A stretch of 55,195 bases of DNA from a virus: positions 1-55,195 of IMG/VR virus record IMGVR_UViG_3300032323_002612; one strand, 5' to 3'. Of this stretch, positions 48,675 through 55,195 are shown one piece after another (position 1 is the stretch's first letter; every line of letters begins with the position of its first letter). A program made the position numbers and the translations under genes. Below the pieces are notes generated by a model. That model ran no database searches. It was not told the DNA's origin and was given only the letters and a program-made list of their open reading frames with translations.

Positions 48675-48827
48675 TTAAAGAATTGAGTTAGCGGCCGCTG
48701 CCGCGTTCCAGGCACTGAAAAAGATATTGACCCATCCCAGTTTGTTGTGGCCGTTTTCAAAGTCACGCTGGGCCCAGGTCCACAAAAGCCAAGCCGCCAA
48801 AATGTTAACGATTGTCCAAGCAGTCAT
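48675..48827 (-). CDS. Small membrane protein, 50 aa
   Basis: Read directly from the sequence. One hydrophobic segment (about 3-18, WTIVNILAAWLLWTWA), a short charged loop (RDFENGHNKLGW) and a second amphipathic stretch ending AAAAANSIL. The start overlaps the stop of the 35-aa protein as ATGA. Could be an inner-membrane accessory or holin-like protein. Confidence 0.7.
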   Translation of the reverse strand: MTAWTIVNILAAWLLWTWAQRDFENGHNKLGWVNIFFSAWNAAAAANSIL

Positions 48828-48931
48828 GACATCACCGCAACCAAAAAGATAAAAAATGCCGCAACAGGATAACCAAACAACAAGGCCATCATGGCAAGTA
48901 TGGTGCCAAAGAAAGCCTTGTCGCTACCCAT
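48824..48931 (-). CDS. Small membrane protein, 35 aa
   Basis: Read directly. MGSDKAFFGT leads into a single long hydrophobic segment (about 9-34). Its ATG overlaps the TGA of the upstream 77-aa gene, so three genes here are translationally coupled. Role unknown. Confidence 0.7.
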   Translation of the reverse strand: MGSDKAFFGTILAMMALLFGYPVAAFFIFLVAVMS

Positions 48932-49164
48932 CACATGCCACCATTCTTCAACAAGTGCATTGTGACATCCGCTGCCGGCACTTGCACCATTTCCCGGCTG
49001 TACTTTTGCACAGGTCGGGATGTTTTGCTGGCTGGATAGATCTTGATCTTTACATAACCATGATCCGAAGGTGTTGGGCGACCCAATGCAGTGACTTGAT
49101 AAAGATTGGCGTAGAACACCACAAAGTCACCCACTGCAAGATTGCGACCCAACATATCCTTCAT
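48931..49164 (-). CDS. Small hypothetical phage protein
   Basis: 77 aa from the ATG at 49164 (GAAGAG 8 nt upstream); a GTG at 49173 is an alternative. AVGDFVVFYANLYQVTAL looks like a small beta barrel of SH3/KOW type. It overlaps the next gene's start (TGATG). No function recognised. Confidence 0.6.
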   Translation of the reverse strand: MKDMLGRNLAVGDFVVFYANLYQVTALGRPTPSDHGYVKIKIYPASKTSRPVQKYSREMVQVPAADVTMHLLKNGGM

Positions 49165-49165
49165 A

Positions 49166-50185
49166 TCAAGCACTCTTCATGCAAGTTGTTTCTGCCAGTC
49201 GCTTCCAGTTCAGCACACTCATCTTGCGAAGATCTGCAATCTTGATTGCCATACGCAGGCTCACTTCACGCAGGCGATTCTGGTTGGCGTCCATGAAGTC
49301 AATGATGTCGTCTTGAACTTCTGGAGCAAAGTCATAGTCTGCAAACAACACACCGTCTTTGGCAATCTGCTTGATACGCAACAGTTTGTCACGCATGGTG
49401 TCCAGGGTCAAGTCCAGGTAGTGGCAACGGCTTTGCAGTGCATCCAAGTGATCCCGCAGTTTCTGCGACTTCATCTTGTCAAACTTCAAGTTGGTGATAA
49501 AGATGGCACTACCTTTGAACTCAAAACTGTCTGGAATGCCTTCGCGACGCAGGCTGCTGGATTCGCTCAACCAGGAGATCTTGCGCTTCTTGCCAGAGTC
49601 CAGGGCACCTTTCAGCAAGTTCAGTGCAACGTCATCCAGCAAGATGCTGTCGCAGTCGTCAAACACAACCACGCAGTTAGAGTCTGAATACTTGTAGAGA
49701 GTTTGGTACAGGCCGATGGGAGTTGCTGAGCCTTTGACAACTTCGGCACGCAGTCGCTTGCCAGCCAGTTTGTCAAACATAGTGGCCTTGTCAATTTCTT
49801 GCTCAACGCCAAAGCTCTTGCCCACGCCAGGAGGGCCGCTCACAATCATGGCACGGATGTCGCCACTCACAGTGGCCTTGGTCATTTCGTGCAGGATGTC
49901 AAAACGCTCACGGATACGATCCATGGCTTGTTCATCAGTTTCTGCGGCACGGGTGGGTTCTGGTACTGCGGTAGGTTCTGTAGTCATGCCGTTAGTGTAC
50001 TCGATATCTGCGATGTTGTCAACACGAATACGGATAGTGTCGGGGCACTTGGGGAAATGTCCAGAATTTTTCACTGTGACATAGCTGCCTTTGGCACCAG
50101 ATTGAAAACCAGACACCAGTTCAAATGTGGTGTTCTGAACAGTGTTGCCACGGTAGTTACCGTTAAGGACTCGAATTGCACTCAT
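49166..50185 (-). CDS. AAA+ ATPase
   Basis: 339 aa. Walker A GPPGVGKS (117-124), Walker B VVVFDDCDS (about 173-181), and sensor-like IFITNLKF (about 230). The first 65 residues are a separate small beta domain (VLNGNYRGNTV, GSYVTVKNSG). Related phage ATPases have unknown targets. Own promoter at 50232-50260 and AAAGGAG. Confidence 0.85.
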   Translation of the reverse strand: MSAIRVLNGNYRGNTVQNTTFELVSGFQSGAKGSYVTVKNSGHFPKCPDTIRIRVDNIADIEYTNGMTTEPTAVPEPTRAAETDEQAMDRIRERFDILHEMTKATVSGDIRAMIVSGPPGVGKSFGVEQEIDKATMFDKLAGKRLRAEVVKGSATPIGLYQTLYKYSDSNCVVVFDDCDSILLDDVALNLLKGALDSGKKRKISWLSESSSLRREGIPDSFEFKGSAIFITNLKFDKMKSQKLRDHLDALQSRCHYLDLTLDTMRDKLLRIKQIAKDGVLFADYDFAPEVQDDIIDFMDANQNRLREVSLRMAIKIADLRKMSVLNWKRLAETTCMKSA

Positions 50186-50231
50186 GGTTGGCTCCTTTAG
50201 TGTGCGGTTGAAGTTTACTGTCTATGCTGTT

Positions 50232-50260
50232 ATTATAGCAAAATGGCGATTATTGGTCAA
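50232..50260 (-). promoter_or_regulatory. Sigma70-type promoter of the AAA+ ATPase
   Basis: Minus strand: TTGACC (50255-50260), 17-nt spacer, TATAAT (50232-50237). It overlaps the end of the small gene upstream. Confidence 0.9.
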
Positions 50261-50387
50261 CCATTTGTTCTGCCAGTACTTGTGGCGTAATTACAACACC
50301 ACCGTAGCATTGTTGGTACAATTCTGCAACACTTTTCAGGAAAAAAGTGTATACTTTACCATTACCAGCAATCAATGTGTACTGCAT
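50250..50387 (-). CDS. Small protein, 45 aa
   Basis: Read directly. MQYTLIAGNGKVYTFF begins the chain and TAA falls inside the next promoter. AAGGA precedes the ATG and a strong promoter lies 31 nt upstream, so it is very likely expressed. Its single-gene layout equals that of its neighbours. Function unknown. Confidence 0.72.
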   Translation of the reverse strand: MQYTLIAGNGKVYTFFLKSVAELYQQCYGGVVITPQVLAEQMVDQ

Positions 50388-50417
50388 TATGATTCCTTTT
50401 TGCTTTGCTATACGAGT

Positions 50418-50446
50418 ATTATAGCAAAATGGCGATTATTGGTCAA
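50418..50446 (-). promoter_or_regulatory. Sigma70-type promoter
   Basis: Minus strand: TTGACC (50441-50446), 17-nt spacer, TATAAT (50418-50423). Confidence 0.9.
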
Positions 50447-50451
50447 CCTTT

Positions 50452-50655
50452 TTACTGCTTTTTCAGCAAATCAAAGATTTGATTTTGCAGTTCGTTGACC
50501 TGATCCAACTCAACATAAAAGTCTGTAGTAGGATCGTAGTACATTCCTTCACGAACATCATAGTACAAGACCTGCCCGTTGGGGTAGTGAAATGGGCCTT
50601 CCAAGCCTTTGCGGGGACCGTACTCTTTGGCGTTTTTAAAAACCACATAAGACAT
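50452..50655 (-). CDS. Small hypothetical phage protein
   Basis: 67 aa, rich in Tyr with GPFHYPNGQVLYYD and YYDPTTDFYVELDQ, probably a small beta sheet followed by a helix. AAGGAG precedes the ATG. Own promoter at 50685-50713. Confidence 0.65.
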   Translation of the reverse strand: MSYVVFKNAKEYGPRKGLEGPFHYPNGQVLYYDVREGMYYDPTTDFYVELDQVNELQNQIFDLLKKQ

Positions 50656-50684
50656 ATCAGCTCCTTGTTGTGTTGTATGTCCTA

Positions 50685-50713
50685 ATTATAGCAAATTGGC
50701 AAATTTTGGTCAA
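50685..50713 (-). promoter_or_regulatory. Sigma70-type promoter
   Basis: Minus strand: TTGACC (50708-50713), 17-nt spacer, TATAAT (50685-50690). It overlaps the stop of the gene upstream. Confidence 0.9.
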
Positions 50714-50988
50714 CCTAAAGAAAGTAGTACTAAAGTTAAATCTGACTCCCTGCGGAATGTGATCCAGTAGGGCCTGCCAATATCACGATCATAGCGACTG
50801 TTTCGTTCGCCGTAGTATGAATACCAGTCATGTTCACGCAACCAGCCACCGCCTTTTAATCGATCGCGACAGACTTTTTCAACCGCTCGAATTTTGTCAC
50901 TGTTCCAGCCGTTGTAAAACTTCAAGGCCACAACATGCCCATGGTCTCGGAACTGGCGGAATCTGCGATTGAGTTTGACTATTTTCAT
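50710..50988 (-). CDS. Conserved small basic phage protein
   Basis: 92 aa from the ATG at 50988; the longer frame to 51012 crosses the promoter. MKIVKLNRRFRQFRDHGHVVALKF and GGGWLREHDW recur in marine T4-like phages. Basic N-terminus. Predicted +1 equals the A of the ATG, so a leaderless mRNA. Function unknown. Confidence 0.7.
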   Translation of the reverse strand: MKIVKLNRRFRQFRDHGHVVALKFYNGWNSDKIRAVEKVCRDRLKGGGWLREHDWYSYYGERNSRYDRDIGRPYWITFRRESDLTLVLLSLG

Positions 50989-50994
50989 GTGCCA

Positions 50995-51023
50995 ATTATA
51001 ACACTGACACATTTATTGGTCAA
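50995..51023 (-). promoter_or_regulatory. Sigma70-type promoter
   Basis: Minus strand: TTGACC (51018-51023), 17-nt spacer, TATAAT (50995-51000). +1 is 50988. Confidence 0.88.
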
Positions 51024-51761
51024 TTAGCACCAAAGTTTTACGATTTCAGGATCAGTGATCTTGTGGGGTTTGGGATTGCCGTGAAACACCAGCACACTGG
51101 CATCGCCACTGATTACCGTGCCTGTGCCTGGACGACGATGTACTCTGTGTGCAAAATCGTAGCCACCATCTAGACACTGCCAACGCCAGCTTTGAACAAG
51201 GTGCTGGTCAAAGTAGCGTATGCGGTTGTGACCCAGAGCTGCCTGTATGTAATCTTGATCCCCCGGATATCTGCGTGTGACTTCATTGATGTTTTCTCTG
51301 CTGAAATTGTGCCACACATCGCCAAACGTGGGCACATGCCACCACATGATGCTACTGTTTAGAGTCAGCTTGTTGGGATTCTGTAGATATTTGAAATCAT
51401 GTATGCCCCACAAGTATTTGGGATCCAGACTCGGTATCCATCCAAGATCCCGCACAATCACAGTGTCAAGGTCAAAGTACAGCATGTTGCCTTGATGATG
51501 ACGGGGATCAAATAATTGCAGCTTGTACCACCAACTGCGTCTAGGTCCCGACACCCCAGGCCATGCAACAAGATCGTGTCGTATCATGTGATCAGGAACT
51601 GGCCGTTCTGCTTCAGTATAAACATGCATGCGAATGCCCTGAGGTATGTTTCGCTGTAGCATGTTGTACAATCGATCCACATACACCCAGTCGTAGCCAG
51701 TGCCATGTATCACACATGCACAGTCTACAGGTTCAGTGCCGGTGCTAGTCTGGTGAGCCAT
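51024..51761 (-). CDS. Glycosyltransferase, GT8-like
   Basis: 245 aa from the ATG at 51761; the longer frame lies in the upstream gene. MLYFDLDTVIV carries the D-x-D motif, and WWYKLQLF, YPGDQDYI and VLVFHGNPKPH fit GT-A transferases that use nucleotide sugars. It overlaps the upstream gene by 37 nt. Likely acts on surface or virion glycans. Confidence 0.78.
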   Translation of the reverse strand: MAHQTSTGTEPVDCACVIHGTGYDWVYVDRLYNMLQRNIPQGIRMHVYTEAERPVPDHMIRHDLVAWPGVSGPRRSWWYKLQLFDPRHHQGNMLYFDLDTVIVRDLGWIPSLDPKYLWGIHDFKYLQNPNKLTLNSSIMWWHVPTFGDVWHNFSRENINEVTRRYPGDQDYIQAALGHNRIRYFDQHLVQSWRWQCLDGGYDFAHRVHRRPGTGTVISGDASVLVFHGNPKPHKITDPEIVKLWC

Positions 51762-52561
51762 AGTCCTGCTTTGATTTCTTCTACGGTATATTCTGTGTGG
51801 CAAATCTGTGTGAGCCACAGATCTCTATTCACAGTGTAGGGTTTTTCAATGTCTGCATACTGCACAGATACTGGTTCTGCCAAACTGGTTTCATCCACAA
51901 CGGGACGTACACCTGCAATGGCTGCTTGAATGCCTGGGCCTGAATTGTAATTGACCACAGCATGACAGTTGAAGTGCATGTCATAATTGTCGTAGGTATT
52001 GGGCACACGCTGTGGTTGTTGTACTGCAATGCCTGCGGGCAATGCGATGCGGCATCTAGGATGCGGACGCACCACTATTGAGCGATCTGTGTGTTGCCGT
52101 AGCGTGGTCACTGTATCTTGCACCCATTGTGTCATGTTGGCAATAGCTTCAACCTGCAGGCTTTTGACATGTTGTAGTGCAATCACAATCTCAGGTGTGG
52201 TCATTGTCTGTGTGGCCAAACTGATACCTAACTTGCGAGGACGATCCCAGTCCAATCGAGTCTGATGCCCATAATAGCCTTCGGCAGTGACATTGTTCAC
52301 AGAGATCTTCCAGGTGTTGCCACGATACAGTGCACCCACTTCCACAACGATCACTGGCAAACCCAAAGATCTATAGTGAGCATGCACTGCTTGATTGGCG
52401 GCCATGCGACCCGACCACAACACACTCCAAATCACTGCGGCATCTGCACACCAGGAATTCTCTTGCGTTTCATGACCGGCTGCTTGCAAACAGTCCAGCA
52501 CAGCCTCCATCACAGGTCTGCCATTGAGTGCAACTTGACCGGGAAAGTAGGCAATTTTCAT
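51725..52561 (-). CDS. Capsule-synthesis/GT-B-like protein
   Basis: 278 aa. The C-terminal half has VVRPHPRCR, NYNSGPGIQAAIAG and PVVDETSLA, spaced as in the KpsC/KpsS type capsule polysaccharide transferases. The N-terminal half is a weak Rossmann-like fold. A CTTAAATA box puts +1 one base before the ATG. Substrate unknown. Confidence 0.62.
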   Translation of the reverse strand: MKIAYFPGQVALNGRPVMEAVLDCLQAAGHETQENSWCADAAVIWSVLWSGRMAANQAVHAHYRSLGLPVIVVEVGALYRGNTWKISVNNVTAEGYYGHQTRLDWDRPRKLGISLATQTMTTPEIVIALQHVKSLQVEAIANMTQWVQDTVTTLRQHTDRSIVVRPHPRCRIALPAGIAVQQPQRVPNTYDNYDMHFNCHAVVNYNSGPGIQAAIAGVRPVVDETSLAEPVSVQYADIEKPYTVNRDLWLTQICHTEYTVEEIKAGLWLTRLAPALNL

Positions 52562-52567
52562 ACAGGA

Positions 52568-52575
52568 TATTTAAG
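52568..52575 (-). promoter_or_regulatory. T4-late-like box CTTAAATA (divergent pair)
   Basis: Serves the 51725-52561 gene. Predicted +1 is 52562, one base before the ATG. Confidence 0.5.
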
Positions 52576-52577
52576 CT

Positions 52578-52585
52578 AGTAAATA
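52578..52585 (+). promoter_or_regulatory. T4-late-like box AGTAAATA (divergent pair)
   Basis: Serves the plus-strand gene at 52593. Predicted +1 is 52591, two bases before the ATG. Confidence 0.45.
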
Positions 52586-52592
52586 CCCCAAT

Positions 52593-53387
52593 ATGATATT
52601 ACCCACAATGCACGGTGCTATGGCACCAGTAGACTTTTTCATTTACAGTGCTTGCGACTCATCTTACTTTGACGAGTTTGCTGGATCCTTGGTTGGCAGC
52701 ATACAGGCCAACAGTGTAGACCATTTGCACTTGCACATATTCAATCCGCGTCAGGACCAACTGGCATGGTGTGCCACACAGCCCAGGCTCAGTGTCAGCT
52801 ATGAACATGTGGACTTGTCAGCATTTGATGCTGCTGCCGAATACTGGAACCAGCCGCTGACTGACACTGTATCCAAGTCTAGACTGGAACGCACTCGTAA
52901 TGCCATGAAAAAAGGACAGGATCGTGATCTGCATCATCGCATGCAAAAAACCTACTATGCTTGTGCAAGGTTTATTAGACTGGCTGAATTGGCACCTGCA
53001 ACATCGTTCATGAGCATGGATGTAGACGCTGTGGTTCGTGCACCAATACCCAGACTTGGTCAAGAACACGACTTTTATTTGCACAAGATCACAGGAGCCA
53101 AGGCTCGCATACTAGCTGGGGGCATGTATCTACACTGTCAAGGACGTAGTCAGCAGTTTTTAACTGAGTACAGTCAGACACTGAGATCCAGTCTAGAAAG
53201 TGATTGCATTTATTGGGGTCTGGACCAAGACATCCTGGATCAAGTTGTGCCACGCTATGACAGCGGTCACTTGCCTATCAGCATGATTGACTGGGACATG
53301 AGACCCAACAGCGTGATATGGACCGCCAAAGGCACACGCAAGGACTTGCCGCAATTTATCGCCGAGCAGAAGCGATATAGTTCTTGA
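52593..53387 (+). CDS. Glycosyltransferase-like protein
   Basis: 264 aa. FMSMDVDAVVR has a D-x-D-like site in the middle, with GGMYLHCQGRS and WGLDQDILDQV after it, as in GT-A enzymes acting late in glycan assembly. A later ATG at 52620 is possible. It converges on the next gene with a 32-nt overlap. Confidence 0.62.
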   Translation: MILPTMHGAMAPVDFFIYSACDSSYFDEFAGSLVGSIQANSVDHLHLHIFNPRQDQLAWCATQPRLSVSYEHVDLSAFDAAAEYWNQPLTDTVSKSRLERTRNAMKKGQDRDLHHRMQKTYYACARFIRLAELAPATSFMSMDVDAVVRAPIPRLGQEHDFYLHKITGAKARILAGGMYLHCQGRSQQFLTEYSQTLRSSLESDCIYWGLDQDILDQVVPRYDSGHLPISMIDWDMRPNSVIWTAKGTRKDLPQFIAEQKRYSS

Positions 53388-54267
53388 TAGCAGCCCACAA
53401 CTGACCTGAACGCACTTCGTCATTGCTCCAGTGTATGTTGGCAATTCGATGAGCCCAGTCAGTGCGATCTGGCATAGGCGGATTATCTATTTGAGTTATG
53501 TCAGTAAACGCCACGTCTGCAGCCCAGCTATGAACAGTGTCTTCGATATAGCCTGGTACGCCTTCTATGGCAGCAACTACATTAGGTGTTGAGTTGATGC
53601 CCACAGTGCACCAACAGTTGACCAAAGCATCACGAATGTTGGCATGTTCGCTGATGGTGACTGCGGCCCCGTACTTTTTCTGTATCTTTTCTATTTGCTT
53701 GAAACGTGTGCCGTCGCCTGGATGCATGCGAATCATGATGGGCCGAGAACTGTATTTGCGAATACGTTTAATGATCTTGTCCAACCAAACTTCTTGGTCT
53801 GTGAACATGTTGAAACCCTTGGGACGCTGACAAAGAACCAGAATATGATTGCCTGTGGTACGCCAGGGCTTCAACTCAGTGTTGTGCCATCCAGCAAATC
53901 TATCCCATTTGGTATTATCTATGTTGCCAAAGAAGTAGGTGCCTGAGTCGGGGTACACCGAGTTAAGGCTATAGCGATGCCATTCATGTTCTGACCTAGC
54001 ATAGTGCAAGATATTGCTGTCCACAAACACACTGGGAGTTTTTTGCAGTCGCAGTTGATCAATGATTTTGCGGCGAAAATTGTCTTCTAGAGTGTAGCCC
54101 AACACAAAGCCAGCATCCAGTTTCTGATCAGGCAGTCGATTGTCTCTGTAATCTACTACTTCATCACCGTGTGCTCGAACACCAGCAGCAAAGTTGTCCA
54201 TCAACATGACCTTGTTTGAAAACTTAGCAGGATTGGATATGGAGTTGTAAAATATTCCTACTTTCAT
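53356..54267 (-). CDS. Capsule-polysaccharide-synthesis-like protein
   Basis: 303 aa. IMIRMHPGD, VGINSTPNVVAAIEGVPG and HWSNDEVRSG match the KpsC/KpsS-like layout also seen at 51725-52561. ATGA overlap with the GT25 gene upstream. Probably transfers a sugar such as a Kdo-type residue, but donor and acceptor are unknown. Confidence 0.65.
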   Translation of the reverse strand: MKVGIFYNSISNPAKFSNKVMLMDNFAAGVRAHGDEVVDYRDNRLPDQKLDAGFVLGYTLEDNFRRKIIDQLRLQKTPSVFVDSNILHYARSEHEWHRYSLNSVYPDSGTYFFGNIDNTKWDRFAGWHNTELKPWRTTGNHILVLCQRPKGFNMFTDQEVWLDKIIKRIRKYSSRPIMIRMHPGDGTRFKQIEKIQKKYGAAVTISEHANIRDALVNCWCTVGINSTPNVVAAIEGVPGYIEDTVHSWAADVAFTDITQIDNPPMPDRTDWAHRIANIHWSNDEVRSGQLWAAIKNYIASARR

Positions 54268-55019
54268 ACCCAGTCCTTTGACTTGGTCATTGAAATATTG
54301 CCTTCTTCGGGCAAGGTATTACGGCCCATAATGTAGGTGCTGATCTGCATGGGCACCAAAAACTGATTGATAGCATTGTCTGCTGGATACCAATAAGGAC
54401 GATAAAACTTGGTCAATGCCAACGCAGCATCTGGAGTAATAGCATAACCACTGGCTCCGGGCATACTGAAGTTCTGCCACTTGCGAGCCTGTGCTGGACC
54501 TGTGGGATTTTCTAGGTAGCTTTTTTGTGGCTCGGTCATGAATGAACTTTTGCCCAGACTCAAGATCAGTACTCCGTCAAACTCCACAGGAGTGTAACCA
54601 CGATAGAACTTGACGTCATCTTCAAAGATCATTATGGGCTCATTGAGCTCTACACACTTAGACCACAGATTGTAGTGACTGTAAAAACATCCTATCACTC
54701 CTGGACGACTCAGTTTGCCCATATCTTTTTTATCAATGAGTTGGCGTTCAATGATTTCGTAACGATGTTTCCGTTTGAATTCTTCGTAGAGTTCAGGCCT
54801 TATCAATTGCTCAATGTCATGATCATCCAGCACACGGTTCTTGATACTGTAAGGGTACAAGGTCTTTTGTGCTTTCTTGGCCATGGCCACTGCTTTGTCA
54901 CCTGGTGTGCCTTCAAACAACTCTGCTTCAATATTGTACTCAGCAAGTTGATCCAGCATCTGCCGTGATGATTTTACACTGTGATCACGTTCAGGTAGGT
55001 ATATTACAAATGCTTTCAT
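54264..55019 (-). CDS. Glycosyltransferase family 25-like protein
   Basis: 251 aa. AFVIYLPERDHS opens the chain, GVIGCFYSHYNLWSKC and IMIFEDDVKF are the GT25 signature (LPS galactosyltransferase and collagen-type families), and GASGYAITPDAA fits the acceptor side. ATGA overlaps on both sides. Likely decorates host LPS or a phage glycan. Confidence 0.85.
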   Translation of the reverse strand: MKAFVIYLPERDHSVKSSRQMLDQLAEYNIEAELFEGTPGDKAVAMAKKAQKTLYPYSIKNRVLDDHDIEQLIRPELYEEFKRKHRYEIIERQLIDKKDMGKLSRPGVIGCFYSHYNLWSKCVELNEPIMIFEDDVKFYRGYTPVEFDGVLILSLGKSSFMTEPQKSYLENPTGPAQARKWQNFSMPGASGYAITPDAALALTKFYRPYWYPADNAINQFLVPMQISTYIMGRNTLPEEGNISMTKSKDWV

Positions 55020-55195
55020 ACAGAGAAAACAGCTTCGTGGCGATATCTATCTATGATCCGGTATCCAAACTGTGCAAGATATTTTTCAACTTCGGGGAAA
55101 GGCTTGTCGTATCTCAAACCATGTCCGGCTTCTTCTACAGCAATGATTGGCAGATATTTTTTGATTGTTTGTTCTGCCCCATTGAGAGCAAACCA
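55016..55195 (-). CDS. FkbM-type methyltransferase, C-terminal end (cut by window edge)
   Basis: 59 codons plus stop lie in the window. LNGAEQTIKKYLPIIAVEE, then HGLRYDKPFPEVEKYL and GYRIIDRY match the C-terminal part of FkbM-family O-methyltransferases, where the LxGA..TI..Y.P motif recurs. The SAM-binding half is outside. Its stop overlaps the GT25 start as ATGA. Confidence 0.7.
   Translation of the reverse strand, partial: WFALNGAEQTIKKYLPIIAVEEAGHGLRYDKPFPEVEKYLAQFGYRIIDRYRHEAVFSV

Noticed and set aside
1-55195. tRNA genes, CRISPR arrays, insertion sequences, integrase or attachment sites
   Set aside because: I saw no cloverleaf-type sequence in the gaps, no spaced repeat array and no transposase or integrase motif. 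A tRNAscan run would be needed to exclude tRNAs fully.

Overview
The window reads as part of a large tailed-phage genome of the T4-like myovirus type (marine and freshwater relatives), not a bacterial chromosome. The reasons are T4-type replication genes (DnaB-type helicase, TOPRIM primase, UvsW, ATP-dependent ligase), class I ribonucleotide reductase, PAAR and tailspike virion genes, very tight packing with many 1-41 nt overlaps, almost all genes on the minus strand, and late-promoter-like TAAATA boxes in front of virion genes. No photosynthesis genes are present. ISC-type IscU (with the LPPVK motif), IscA and a ClpX with an intact IGF tripeptide hint at a proteobacterial host, but that is inference.

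Layout. 0-5.9 kb: the 5' part of a UV-damage endonuclease, then an operon (UDP-sugar dehydrogenase, 2OG oxygenase, glycine-amidinotransferase-like enzyme), a glycosyltransferase-like protein and a metallophosphoesterase. 5.9-11.7 kb: proteostasis and translation block with ClpS, Hsp20, ribosomal protein bS21 and ClpX, plus a second 2OG oxygenase, an SGNH hydrolase and a membrane coiled-coil protein. 11.7-16.2 kb: small conserved phage proteins and a DNA ligase. 16.3-25.9 kb: a large virion protein, PAAR tip, glutaredoxin, NrdB, a 49-residue membrane protein, NrdA and a pectate-lyase-fold tailspike. 26-31.2 kb: PD-(D/E)XK exonuclease, three radical SAM enzymes, IscA, a GNAT acetyltransferase and IscU. 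31.3-38.1 kb: virion and head-associated proteins, including a 630-residue protein that appears to join two different nucleotidyltransferase-type domains. 38-48.4 kb: a fourth radical SAM enzyme, a third 2OG oxygenase-like protein, helicase, primase, a virion protein, a tiny relative of the DNA polymerase III alpha palm, zinc-finger and cupin proteins, and UvsW. 48.5-51 kb: small proteins and an AAA+ ATPase, most with their own strong promoter. 51-55.2 kb: glycosyltransferases, capsule-synthesis-like proteins and the end of an FkbM-type methyltransferase.

Two promoter classes can be read directly. One is a near-identical host-type set (TTGACC, 17-nt spacer, TATAAT) in front of early or middle genes, often overlapping the 3' end of the upstream gene. 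The other is a T4-late-like box (NNTAAATA) in front of virion and surface-sugar genes. In both classes several predicted transcription starts fall on or within a few bases of the start codon, which suggests a set of leaderless mRNAs.

Seven small genes (34-49 codons for most, 92-94 for two with revised starts) were read by eye or re-started from ribosome-binding sites and promoters. No tRNA genes, CRISPR arrays or insertion sequences were recognised, and no gene-free stretch exceeds 300 bases.
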